Source: Catenovulum sediminis (GTDB lineage Bacteria > Pseudomonadota > Gammaproteobacteria > Enterobacterales > Alteromonadaceae). From it: a stretch of DNA of 64,000 nt. The notes under the pieces are model-generated. The model was not told the DNA's origin. It did no database searches and worked only from the letters and a program-made list of their open reading frames with translations. The number at the start of each line of letters is the position of its first letter. The first letter of the stretch is position 1. The stretch lies in assembly GCF_040270295.1 (NCBI RefSeq), contig NZ_JBELOE010000102.1; one strand, written 5' to 3'. The position numbers and the translations under genes were made by a program. Positions 45,735 through 53,772 of the stretch are shown here, piece by piece.

Positions 45735-47282
45735 ATGGACAAACAACAAGAAGAATGCGATGTGTTGGTGATAGGGGGTGGCATTAATGGGGTCGGTATT
45801 GCAAATGACGCGGCAGGGCGAGGGCTTAAAGTTTTATTATGTGAACAAAATGACTTAGCCAGCGCGACGTCGTCTGCTAGCTCAAAACTTATTCATGGTG
45901 GGCTCCGCTATTTAGAGCACTGCGAGTTTGCTTTAGTGAGATCAGCTCTGCAAGAGCGTGAAATACTTTTACAAAACGCACCTCATATTATTTCGCCATT
46001 GCGTTTTATTTTGCCACACCAATCGCATTTGCGCCCAGCGTGGCTGATTCGCCTTGGATTGTTTTTATACGATCATTTAAGCAAAAGAAAAAACTTTAAT
46101 GGCTCACGATATATTAAATTTGATCAAGATAGCCCTTTAGCAAACGAGATAACAGCAGGCTTTGAATACTCAGATGCCTGGGTTGACGATGCGCGACTGG
46201 TCGTACTCAATGCGATGGCTGCGCGACAAAAAGGCGCACAAATATTCACCCAAACCCGCTGTATAGAAGCGCGCCGCATTACGGATAAAAATGGCTGGCA
46301 AGTTAAATTACAATCCAATTCAAAAACTAATTTAGTCACAACGGTAAAATGCAAAACCATCGTAAATGCGGCCGGGCCATGGGTCGAAAGCCTCTTCACA
46401 GGTGTTTTTCCGCTTAACGCACCCAGTCATATACGATTAGTAAAAGGCAGCCACATTGTCGTACCCAAAATTCACGACGACCCGCAAGCCTATATATTAC
46501 AAAACGCAGATAAACGAATTGTATTTGTGATCCCGTATTTAAAGAATTATTCGCTTATTGGCACAACAGATATTGATTTTCAGGGAGATCCAGCAAATGT
46601 TTCAATCGAAAGTGCTGAATCTGAGTACTTAGTGAACGTTTGTAATACTTACTTTAAACATAAGATCCATGTATCCGATATAGTACACAGTTATTCCGGT
46701 GTTCGGCCATTAGTTGACGGGCAAAATAAACATGCACAATCCGCTTCTCGAGGCTATTCGTTATTTTTGCAAAATATTGGTTCTCAAAATATTGGTTCGC
46801 AAAATATTGACCAGGATCACCAAAATGTCGCACCTTTGTTATCTGTCTATGGTGGAAAAATTACAACGTATCGTAAACTGGCCCAGAAGGCTGTCGATAA
46901 ACTGAAACCTTACCTTTCAGCAGCAGTAGCAGCCAGCCAGACCTTGCATGAAAACTTACCGGGTGGAGACTTTAGCTGTAAACAACAGCTAACCGCAGAA
47001 CTTAATCGTCGGTATGATTGGTTACCAAAACCATTAATTGAAAGATTTGTCAGTAGTTATGGCACATTAAGTTTTAAAATACTGAACGGAAAATTATCTA
47101 TCTCAGACTTAGGTTTACAATTTAGTGACTATTTTTATCAAGCCGAAGTAGATTATCTAATCGCTCACGAATGGGCGAAAACGCTTGATGATATCCTTTG
47201 GCGACGAACAAAACTTGGATTACAAATTACTCACATCGAAAAACAAAAATTGGCCGACTATATACGTTCTAAAGATATTTAA
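45735..47282 (+). CDS. glpD: aerobic glycerol-3-phosphate dehydrogenase
   Basis: FAD-dependent GlpD, 515 aa from the chosen start, oxidising glycerol-3-phosphate to DHAP at the inner membrane. N-terminal VLVIGGGINGVGIANDAAGRGL (FAD loop), SSASSKLIHGGLRYLEHCEF, LIGTTDIDFQGDP, GVRPLVDG and LLSVYGGKITTYRKLA are family signatures. The ATG at 45735 is preferred; the upstream ATG at 45693 adds a charged extension with no Shine-Dalgarno. A three-unit 15-nt repeat (46770-46814) inserts an Asn-Ile-Gly-Ser-Gln motif into a loop. Genes for glycerol kinase or facilitator are absent. An operator of the galactan regulon lies upstream. Confidence 0.93.
   Translation: MDKQQEECDVLVIGGGINGVGIANDAAGRGLKVLLCEQNDLASATSSASSKLIHGGLRYLEHCEFALVRSALQEREILLQNAPHIISPLRFILPHQSHLRPAWLIRLGLFLYDHLSKRKNFNGSRYIKFDQDSPLANEITAGFEYSDAWVDDARLVVLNAMAARQKGAQIFTQTRCIEARRITDKNGWQVKLQSNSKTNLVTTVKCKTIVNAAGPWVESLFTGVFPLNAPSHIRLVKGSHIVVPKIHDDPQAYILQNADKRIVFVIPYLKNYSLIGTTDIDFQGDPANVSIESAESEYLVNVCNTYFKHKIHVSDIVHSYSGVRPLVDGQNKHAQSASRGYSLFLQNIGSQNIGSQNIDQDHQNVAPLLSVYGGKITTYRKLAQKAVDKLKPYLSAAVAASQTLHENLPGGDFSCKQQLTAELNRRYDWLPKPLIERFVSSYGTLSFKILNGKLSISDLGLQFSDYFYQAEVDYLIAHEWAKTLDDILWRRTKLGLQITHIEKQKLADYIRSKDI
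46770..46814 (+). repeat. 15-nt tandem repeat, three copies, inside glpD
   Basis: Units begin at 46770, 46785 and 46800 with CAAAATATTGG followed by TTCT or TTCG; the third is degenerate. In frame, giving repeated QNIGS. Lies where other GlpD proteins have a variable loop before the LLSV(F/Y)GGK motif. Confidence 0.85.
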
Positions 47283-47336
47283 GTGGTTATGCTCTTTTAA
47301 TACCAAAATAAAATAAGCAGCAAATATTGATTAATA

Positions 47337-47351
47337 ATACATCATATGTTT
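47337..47351. promoter_or_regulatory. operator 2 of the AAACAT-N3-ATGTTT regulon (SMP-30)
   Basis: ATACAT-CAT-ATGTTT, one mismatch to the symmetric core, 41 bp upstream of the SMP-30 gene. Confidence 0.7.
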
Positions 47352-47391
47352 AATTAGGTGTCATTAATAAAGCTGTTGTTATTTTGGAACT

Positions 47392-48462
47392 ATGGAGATG
47401 ACCTTGTATAAAAATAGAATTTTCGCCGCTGCAGCATTTACGTTTTTGAGTGCGTGCGCCTCACAACAAGCTGAGATTAAATCTGCAGAAATCGTGAATA
47501 ATAAAAGACCTGCAAAACTGTTTGCAACTTTACCGGACAACTGCCCAACACCCGATGCGTTTGATATTGCACCCAATGGCAGTCTGACATTGTCTTGTGT
47601 GAATTATGCTAACAAAGGTCAAAAGCCGGGGGTTTTGTTGACTTTGGACGAGGCGGGTAATAGCCGTTTATTGGTGGATTTAAGTCAATTACCGGGCAAT
47701 AAAAAATCACGACCAATGGGGATTGCTTACGCGCCTGATGGCGCTTTATATGTTGCAGATAATTTGGGTGGCAATCAAGGTCGCTTATTGAAACTTACTT
47801 TTAATGGCGAAAAACTGGTAAATAGTGAAATCATAGCCACAGGATTAAGTTCTCCAAATGGTTTACGGTATTATAACGGTTCGCTTTATTTAACCCAGCT
47901 CAGACTCCCTAAAATAAAATCACAAGGTGCAATTACCAGTGGTCTTTATCGTTTTTCTGTTGATGATCGCAATATAAAAGTGCCAAGTGATGGTAGCTCA
48001 AAACATTTAATATTTTCTACTCAAACTAAAAACCCTGATCGTCAATTTGGTTTAGACGGTTTGGTGTTTGACAAAGCAGGAAATCTTTATATTGGCAATC
48101 TGGGTGATGGTATTATCTATAAACTGAAGCTCGATCCACAGGGCAATGTAGATTCTCACCAAGTTTATGCAACCGTTGACAACACCATTGGACCAGATGG
48201 AATCAGTATCGATGACGCGGGTAATTTATATTTGGCTGGGTTTGTCAGTAATCAGATTATTAAAATAGATATCAACAAACAGGTTACGATTATTGCTGAA
48301 TATCCAGATAATGATGGTTCAGGGGGGCAAATCGATCAACCGGCTGATTTAATTGTGTATGGCGATAAATTAGTGATTTCGAATTTTGATCTAATGACGG
48401 GCAAAGGCATTGTAAACCAAGGACATGGTAAACCATACACGCTTTCTTATATTCAGCTATAA
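47392..48462 (+). CDS. SMP-30/gluconolactonase-like propeller lipoprotein
   Basis: Lipoprotein (FLSAC lipobox) with a six-bladed propeller of the SMP-30/LRE or NHL kind, about 350 aa. Repeats such as PMGIAYAPDGALYVADNLGGN, GLDGLVFDKAGNLYIGNLGDG and GPDGISIDDAGNLYLAGF, with Asp/Asn metal-site positions, are clear. SMP-30 proteins are often sugar lactonases, but a lipid-anchored exported one would act outside the cytoplasm. The start is uncertain: GGAG at 47394-47397 lies between ATG 47392 and ATG 47398, and best suits a TTG at 47404. Flanked by operators of the galactan regulon on both sides. Confidence 0.75.
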   Translation: MEMTLYKNRIFAAAAFTFLSACASQQAEIKSAEIVNNKRPAKLFATLPDNCPTPDAFDIAPNGSLTLSCVNYANKGQKPGVLLTLDEAGNSRLLVDLSQLPGNKKSRPMGIAYAPDGALYVADNLGGNQGRLLKLTFNGEKLVNSEIIATGLSSPNGLRYYNGSLYLTQLRLPKIKSQGAITSGLYRFSVDDRNIKVPSDGSSKHLIFSTQTKNPDRQFGLDGLVFDKAGNLYIGNLGDGIIYKLKLDPQGNVDSHQVYATVDNTIGPDGISIDDAGNLYLAGFVSNQIIKIDINKQVTIIAEYPDNDGSGGQIDQPADLIVYGDKLVISNFDLMTGKGIVNQGHGKPYTLSYIQL

Positions 48463-48475
48463 ACATAGTATGTAT
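48461..48475. promoter_or_regulatory. operator 3 of the AAACAT-N3-ATGTTT regulon
   Basis: AAACAT-AGT-ATGTAT at the 3' end of the SMP-30 gene, overlapping its stop codon. One mismatch. Together with operator 4 it could allow looping at the regulator promoter. Confidence 0.6.
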
Positions 48476-48631
48476 GTAATGGTTATATAAATATTGACAG
48501 TTGTGATTAACTTATATAACCTATGGTTAAGCTAGTATGAAGCTTGATGTAGTCATGTGTGTATGATTTAGAGCAAGGATGCTATTTTTTATTTTTATAT
48601 AATCATACTATATAAAAGAGGTTGATTAATT

Positions 48632-48646
48632 AAACATTGCATGTTT
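48632..48646. promoter_or_regulatory. operator 4 of the AAACAT-N3-ATGTTT regulon (regulator 1)
   Basis: Perfect AAACAT-TGC-ATGTTT, 46 bp upstream of the preferred start of the first FadR-type regulator. An ATG inside it (48641) is in frame with the regulator but is unlikely to be the start. Confidence 0.8.
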
Positions 48647-48691
48647 ATATTGCAAAAACATGTAAGTTTAATTATTTGGCGATCCTTTTGT

Positions 48692-49432
48692 ATGAGTGAA
48701 CTAGTTTATTATGATTTAAAACGTGCCGCAAAAATGACACCAAGTTTGCCAGTTCAAGTGGCTCGGGAATTAGGTCGTCGTATTGTCGCGGGTACTTTCG
48801 AGCCGGGCACTTTAATCGATGATGAAAACGGTTTGGCAGAGCGTTATCAAGTCAGCCGCGTTGTGGTACGAGATGCAGTTAAAATTTTGGTGGGCAAAGG
48901 CCTGTTAGATGTACGCCGAGGGATAGGGACAAAAGTACGACCGCGTGATCAATGGGTATTGTGGGATGATGATGTACTGGCATGGCACATTACCGCGCCA
49001 CCTAATCCAAATTTTCTAAAACAATTAATGGATATTCGTTTAGCTTTTGAACCTAAAGCTTCCCGTTGGGCCGCCGAACGTGCTAGTGAGCAAGATTTAG
49101 CTGATATCGAAGCGGCAATTTTGCAGATGGAAGCCGACAAAAATTCAGTTGATAAATTTATCATCGCCGATGCGCATTTCCACAAAGCGGTATTAAGAGC
49201 TGCGCACAACGAATTTTTAAGTGCAATGGAAGGTGTAATCTATTCTGCGTTATTAACCAGCGTAAAAATCACTAACCAAGATGCAACAAAAAACGAAGAT
49301 TCAATCCCTTACCACCGTGACGTGTATCTTGCGATTAAAGATAAAGATGGCATTAAAGCTGAACAATTAACAGAACGCTTGTTAAAAGATGCCGCTGATC
49401 GTCTGCACGAAATGTATCCGGATGAACTATAA
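48692..49432 (+). CDS. FadR-subfamily GntR regulator 1 (tandem paralogue)
   Basis: GntR/FadR regulator, 246 aa. N-terminal winged helix (about residues 17-85): PVQVARELGRRIVAGTFEPG, LAERYQVSRVVVRDAVKIL, DVRRGIGTKV. The FCD-type effector domain follows, with the metal-site pattern DAHFHKAVLRAAHN and later His residues in YHRDV. The start at 48692 is chosen by alignment with the second paralogue, which begins MSELIYYDLK; an ATG at 48641 would place an operator inside the gene. By eye about two thirds or more of positions match regulator 2, and the recognition helix is almost identical. Probably controls the seven AAACAT dyads; a ketodeoxy acid effector is likely. Confidence 0.9.
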   Translation: MSELVYYDLKRAAKMTPSLPVQVARELGRRIVAGTFEPGTLIDDENGLAERYQVSRVVVRDAVKILVGKGLLDVRRGIGTKVRPRDQWVLWDDDVLAWHITAPPNPNFLKQLMDIRLAFEPKASRWAAERASEQDLADIEAAILQMEADKNSVDKFIIADAHFHKAVLRAAHNEFLSAMEGVIYSALLTSVKITNQDATKNEDSIPYHRDVYLAIKDKDGIKAEQLTERLLKDAADRLHEMYPDEL

Positions 49433-49444
49433 AAACTAAACGCT

Positions 49445-49478
49445 CGCGTCAGCCAGCCCTGTGTTGACGCGTATTTTT
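49445..49478 (+). terminator. terminator after regulator 1
   Basis: CGCGTCA (49445-49451) with TGACGCG (49465-49471), 13-nt loop, then TATTTTT. Confidence 0.75.
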
Positions 49479-49636
49479 GATAAATCGCTTTTCGATTCAT
49501 ACTGCACTTTCTTTTACCTTATCTTCTCATTTCTCTTTATCGAATTTTGACTTCATGTTGTCTTAGCGGCACTTTGATTTTTCTTACATAAATGCAAAGA
49601 ATTGTAATCTTAGCTTAATAAAAGTATTGAATATGC

Positions 49637-49651
49637 AAACATAGTATGTTT
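49637..49651. promoter_or_regulatory. operator 5 of the AAACAT-N3-ATGTTT regulon (regulator 2)
   Basis: Perfect AAACAT-AGT-ATGTTT, 42 bp upstream of the second regulator gene. Confidence 0.8.
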
Positions 49652-49692
49652 ATATTGGCGTATTGTATGCGTCGAATGTTTGGTGATTTTAA

Positions 49693-50445
49693 ATGAGTGA
49701 GCTGATTTACTACGACTTAAAATGCTCAACAACCATGACGCCTAGTTTGCCTGTGCAAGTGGCACGTGAACTCGGGCGCAGAATTGTTGCTGGCACTTTT
49801 GAACCTGGCTGTTTACTTGATGACGAAGCAAGCTTGGCAGAGCGTTTTCAAGTAAGCCGTGTCGTCATAAGAGATGCAGTCAAAATACTGGTTGCAAAGG
49901 GCATGCTAGATGTACGCCGTGGTATAGGCACTAAAGTCAGACCAAGAACCAATTGGGTACTATGGGATGATGATGTGCTGGCATGGCATATTACTGCGGC
50001 ACCTAACTCGGATTTTTTCAATCAATTGATGGATATTCGTATTGCGTTTGAACCTAAAGCGGCGCGTTGGGCAGCCGAGCGTGGTTCCGATACATGTATT
50101 CAGGAAATTGAAAAAGCTTGCGAGAATATGGAAACGGTAAAAGCCTCGGTCGAAAAATTTGTGATAGCAGACGCATTATTTCACAAAGCTGTACTTCGGG
50201 CAGCAAATAATGAATTTTTAAACTCAATGGAAGGGGTTATTTATTCTGCCTTGTTAGTGAGTTTACGAATTACAAATAAAGATCCTTGCGACAACGAAAC
50301 ATCAATACCTTTTCATCGTGAAGTTTACCAAGCGATTGCCAGCAGAGATGGTGATCTGGCAGAGAAACTGACAGAAAGGCTGTTAAAAGATGCAAGCCAA
50401 AGGTTACAAAATAAAGCACAAAACAACTCAATAATCGCCAAATAA
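49693..50445 (+). CDS. FadR-subfamily GntR regulator 2 (tandem paralogue)
   Basis: Close paralogue of the gene just upstream, 250 aa. Winged helix: PVQVARELGRRIVAGTFEPG, LAERFQVSRVVIRDAVKIL, DVRRGIGTKV. Effector domain: DALFHKAVLRAANN. Differences cluster in the effector domain (for instance the 210-225 segment and the C-terminus), so the two may sense different ligands while reading one operator. The leader TTTGGTGATTTTAA resembles that of regulator 1, supporting duplication of the whole gene with its promoter. Located directly before the sugar-porter operon. Confidence 0.9.
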   Translation: MSELIYYDLKCSTTMTPSLPVQVARELGRRIVAGTFEPGCLLDDEASLAERFQVSRVVIRDAVKILVAKGMLDVRRGIGTKVRPRTNWVLWDDDVLAWHITAAPNSDFFNQLMDIRIAFEPKAARWAAERGSDTCIQEIEKACENMETVKASVEKFVIADALFHKAVLRAANNEFLNSMEGVIYSALLVSLRITNKDPCDNETSIPFHREVYQAIASRDGDLAEKLTERLLKDASQRLQNKAQNNSIIAK

Positions 50446-50460
50446 ACATCTTGATTATTC

Positions 50461-50502
50461 AAACATATCATGTTTAAAATGAATTAATAACATGTGATGT
50501 TT
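50461..50502. promoter_or_regulatory. operators 6 and 7 of the AAACAT-N3-ATGTTT regulon (dgo operon)
   Basis: AAACAT-ATC-ATGTTT (50461-50475, perfect arms) and TAACAT-GTG-ATGTTT (50488-50502, one mismatch), centres 27 bp apart, about 105-150 bp upstream of the sugar porter gene. Confidence 0.75.
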
Positions 50503-50607
50503 GTTAACTTGGTATATGCTAAATGTAGTCAATGTTCTGCAGCAACACACAGAAGTAGAAAGCTTGTTTAAGTTTAGCTTACAACGCTTAATTAATGAGA
50601 GTGAGAT

Positions 50608-52179
50608 ATGACATCTATAGATAATAATGTAACGCGGTTTGCACTTATTGCTGCTTTTGGGGGATTTGTATTCGGCTTGGACGCTGCCAATATTTCGGGT
50701 GCCGTCAGATATGTCAGTGCGTTGTTTTCGCTGGACAGTATGCAAGTAGGTACATTGGTGGGTGCTGCATTATTTGGGGTGATTGTGGCATTGTTCTTAA
50801 CGGGCACTTTATGTGATCGATTTGGACGTAAAAATGTGCTGATGGGCATTGCTGTTACTTATGCTTTGTCTTCTATCATCTCTTCATTGGCGATCAGTTA
50901 CGAAATGCTTGTGGTCGGGCGTTTTATCGGTGGTGTGGCGTTTGCGTCAATTACAGTATCCGCTATGTATATAGGTGAAATTGCACCTGCGGATAAGCGC
51001 GGGCGGTTTGTCTCGGTTAATCAATTAATGATTGCCATTGGTTTGTTGCTGGCGTTTATTATTAACTATGGACTGGTCAAAATAATGCCAAACGTGGAAT
51101 GGCTTACAAACGAAAATATCTGGCGTTTTATGTTGGGCGCAGAGCTGATTGCAAACGCAGTATGGATTGCATTACTACTGCGTGTACCTGAGTCACCCAG
51201 ATGGTTGTTGGCAAAAAACAAACGTCAACAAGCAGAGCGCAACCTACAATATTTAGTAGAACCAGCTGAAATTCCTGCATTTATCGATCAAATTGAAGAA
51301 AGTCTGGAAAATCACCATCAAACAGATACTAAAACGCAGCTCAAAGAGTTGTTTAGCAAAAAGATGATATGGGTATTGTCTATCGCAATTACCTATGCGG
51401 TAGTGCAAGGCGCAACTGGCATGAATGCAGTGCTGTTTTTTGCGCCTATGGTATTTGAGCAAATAGGGATGAGTGTTGAAGATACTTTTATGCAAACCAT
51501 CACCATTGGAGTTGTTGGATTGCTATCCACGTTTGTTGCAATTGCATTTGTTGAAAAACTAGGCCGTCGCAGTTTAACTCTATTTGGTTTGTTATTGGTT
51601 GTGGTTGCTCATAGCAGTATTTGGTTTGGTTTTAAGCAAGCGCATTATGTTATTGACGATGCCGCGATAGCTGAAATTAAAATCGAAGTTGCCAAAGAAA
51701 ACATAGCACCTGAAAAAATAGACCCGTTAAATGGAACCCAATTTAATACCGATGTTGAGATGAAAAAACACCTAGCAACGGTTTTTAGTAACGGCGAATT
51801 GCCTCTAGTCAGTGGCGCTGTGATTAATGCGAGCATTCAGGATGTTAATGTAACCGCAGTATTGTTTGGCATTTTTGCATTTTTAGCCGCTTTTAATATG
51901 TCTATCGGGCCTATTATGTGGGTTATTTTTTCTGAAATATTTCCCAACAGCGTTCGTTCGGTCGCGTTACCATTTGCCGCACTGGTGCAAACAGTCTCAT
52001 CGTGGTCGATACAGCAGTTTTTTCCGTGGCAGTTAGAACAATTTGGCGCAGCCAACACTTTCTTAAACTACGGTATTATTGGTTTAGTTGGCTTGGTTAT
52101 CATGTTCTTCATCCTGCCTGAAACAAAAGGCAAATCAATCGAGCTATTAGAAAAAGATCTGGTTAAGTGCAAAGCTTAG
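50608..52179 (+). CDS. sugar porter family MFS transporter
   Basis: Major-facilitator sugar porter, 523 aa, 12 predicted helices. Signature sequences: FGGFVFGLDAANISGAV (helix 1), CDRFGRKNVLMG (helix 2-3 loop), RFIGGVAFASITVSAMYIGEIAPADKRGRFVSVNQLMIAIG, PESPRWLLAKN, and C-terminal PETKGKSIELLEKDL. An insertion of about 65 residues with charged sequence sits between helices 9 and 10, longer than usual. GAGTGAG precedes the ATG. First gene of the transporter-dgoK-dgoA-GH127 operon; likely imports a galactose-type or anhydrogalactose monosaccharide. Confidence 0.92.
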   Translation: MTSIDNNVTRFALIAAFGGFVFGLDAANISGAVRYVSALFSLDSMQVGTLVGAALFGVIVALFLTGTLCDRFGRKNVLMGIAVTYALSSIISSLAISYEMLVVGRFIGGVAFASITVSAMYIGEIAPADKRGRFVSVNQLMIAIGLLLAFIINYGLVKIMPNVEWLTNENIWRFMLGAELIANAVWIALLLRVPESPRWLLAKNKRQQAERNLQYLVEPAEIPAFIDQIEESLENHHQTDTKTQLKELFSKKMIWVLSIAITYAVVQGATGMNAVLFFAPMVFEQIGMSVEDTFMQTITIGVVGLLSTFVAIAFVEKLGRRSLTLFGLLLVVVAHSSIWFGFKQAHYVIDDAAIAEIKIEVAKENIAPEKIDPLNGTQFNTDVEMKKHLATVFSNGELPLVSGAVINASIQDVNVTAVLFGIFAFLAAFNMSIGPIMWVIFSEIFPNSVRSVALPFAALVQTVSSWSIQQFFPWQLEQFGAANTFLNYGIIGLVGLVIMFFILPETKGKSIELLEKDLVKCKA

Positions 52180-52191
52180 GAATTTAAAGTA

Positions 52192-53097
52192 ATGAATCAT
52201 TCAACCATTAACCACCTTATTATTGATTGGGGTACAACCAATTTTCGTGCATTTGCAATAAATGCAAACGGCGAAATCGTATCTCAAACGGCTTCGGCTT
52301 TAGGTTTAATGCAAGTAAAAGATGGCGCATTCGCCAACGCATTACAAACCATTTTAGAAAACTGGTTGCAAGATTATCATCACTTGCCCGTTTACATGGC
52401 CGGTATGATAGGCTCAGCTCAAGGCTGGCAAAATGTTAATTACGTACAAGCACCCGCGACCTTGTCAGAACTTGCAAGTAAAACGTACAAAATGCACTTA
52501 CCATGGGGCACCGACGCCTATATCGTGCCCGGCGTTAGTTTTAAAAATAGTGCTGGAATACAAGATGTTATGCGTGGCGAAGAAGTTCAGTTATTTGGTT
52601 TAGCAAAACAACTGAATACGGCACAATTCGTCGCTCTGTTCCCGGGTACACATAGCAAACACATTCAATTTAATAATCAAAGCATTGCTGATTTTTCTAC
52701 TTTTATGACAGGCGAGCTTTATTCTTTATTAATAAACAATAGTATTTTAGGTAAAAACTTACCTCAGCAGAGTAAAGATAACGATACCTTTATGAAAGGT
52801 GTAATTGAAAGCCAAACCAACTGCCTGACAAACAGGTTATTCGCAACCCGCACGCACAGATTATTTGAACATATAAAAAGTGAACATGTCGGTGACTATT
52901 TATCTGGTTTATTGATTGGCCACGAAATACGTCAATTAAAGACACACCATGTATATCTGGTTGGCAGCGCAGCGCTTTGCGAGCGTTATCAATTAGCCTG
53001 TGAAACATTATCAAAAGAAAGCACATTGTATTCTGGCGATGAATGTTTTTTAGCAGGCATGTTAGAAATCATTGAGGAAATACAAAGTGAAAAATAA
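52192..53097 (+). CDS. dgoK: 2-dehydro-3-deoxygalactonokinase
   Basis: DgoK-family kinase, 301 aa, phosphorylating 2-keto-3-deoxygalactonate. Marks: LIIDWGTTNFRAFAIN (ATPase loop 1), GLMQVKDGAF, PVYMAGMIGSAQGW, VPGVSF, DVMRGEEVQLFGL, FPGTHSKHI and FMTGELYSLL. In carrageenan degraders the same kinase (DauC in Zobellia) handles KDGal derived from 3,6-anhydro-D-galactose. The stop overlaps the start of dgoA by 11 nt. Cytoplasmic. Confidence 0.93.
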   Translation: MNHSTINHLIIDWGTTNFRAFAINANGEIVSQTASALGLMQVKDGAFANALQTILENWLQDYHHLPVYMAGMIGSAQGWQNVNYVQAPATLSELASKTYKMHLPWGTDAYIVPGVSFKNSAGIQDVMRGEEVQLFGLAKQLNTAQFVALFPGTHSKHIQFNNQSIADFSTFMTGELYSLLINNSILGKNLPQQSKDNDTFMKGVIESQTNCLTNRLFATRTHRLFEHIKSEHVGDYLSGLLIGHEIRQLKTHHVYLVGSAALCERYQLACETLSKESTLYSGDECFLAGMLEIIEEIQSEK

Positions 53098-53752
53098 TGC
53101 ATTCGAAATAGACAATCACTTACCACTCATAGCAATTGTTAGAGGGGTGACACCCGAAAACGTCGTAAATGTTGCAAAAGTATTGGTGGACAAAGGATTC
53201 AGTTTAATTGAAGTGCCATTAAATAGCCCAGATGCATTAATCAGCATACAACACTTAGTTGACCATTACCAAGCGCAACTTGGTAAAACTATCTACATCG
53301 GTGCTGGGACAGTGACAAACACAGCGCAAGCCCAAGGTGTGATTAACACTGGTGCCAATTTAGTCGTGACGCCAAATTTAAATCTAGACGTTTTAAAGAT
53401 GGCAAATGAAGCTGGGTGTATTACGTTTCCTGGTGTCGTCACACCCACTGAAGCATTTGCAGCCGTTCATGCGGGTGCAACAGGTATCAAACTTTTTCCG
53501 GTATCTATGGTGGGGTTAGACGGTTTTAAAGCACTTAAGTCTGTGCTGCCGAAAGACACATTAACTTTTCCGGTAGGGGGCATTGATGCAAGTGTAGAAA
53601 GTATGAAACCTTATTTACAACTGGGTGCGAATGGTTTTGGCCTAGGCTCAGCATTATACACCCCCTCAATGACGCTAGAACAAATTTCTGATGTTGCCCA
53701 AGCATTTGTTGATAGTTACGCACAGTGCCTTAAGCAGATAAAACAACGCTAA
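53087..53752 (+). CDS. dgoA: 2-dehydro-3-deoxy-6-phosphogalactonate aldolase
   Basis: Class I aldolase of the KDPG/KHG family, 221 aa, splitting KDPGal to pyruvate and glyceraldehyde-3-phosphate. Marks: LIAIVRGVTPENV (with catalytic Arg/Glu region), FSLIEVPLNSPD, IGAGTVTN, the Schiff-base Lys in GATGIKLFPVS and FPVGGIDASVESMKPYLQLGANGFGLGSALY. The start is GTG at 53087, with GAGGAA 7 nt upstream; the TTG at 53072 is less likely. Overlaps dgoK, so the two are translationally coupled. Confidence 0.93.
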   Translation: MKNNAFEIDNHLPLIAIVRGVTPENVVNVAKVLVDKGFSLIEVPLNSPDALISIQHLVDHYQAQLGKTIYIGAGTVTNTAQAQGVINTGANLVVTPNLNLDVLKMANEAGCITFPGVVTPTEAFAAVHAGATGIKLFPVSMVGLDGFKALKSVLPKDTLTFPVGGIDASVESMKPYLQLGANGFGLGSALYTPSMTLEQISDVAQAFVDSYAQCLKQIKQR

Positions 53753-53772
53753 GTCGGTTTTTGGAGTGAAAA

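Noticed and set aside
48641..48691. Longer N-terminus of FadR regulator 1
   Set aside because: It would begin inside a perfect operator, and the paralogue starts at the position equivalent to 48692.
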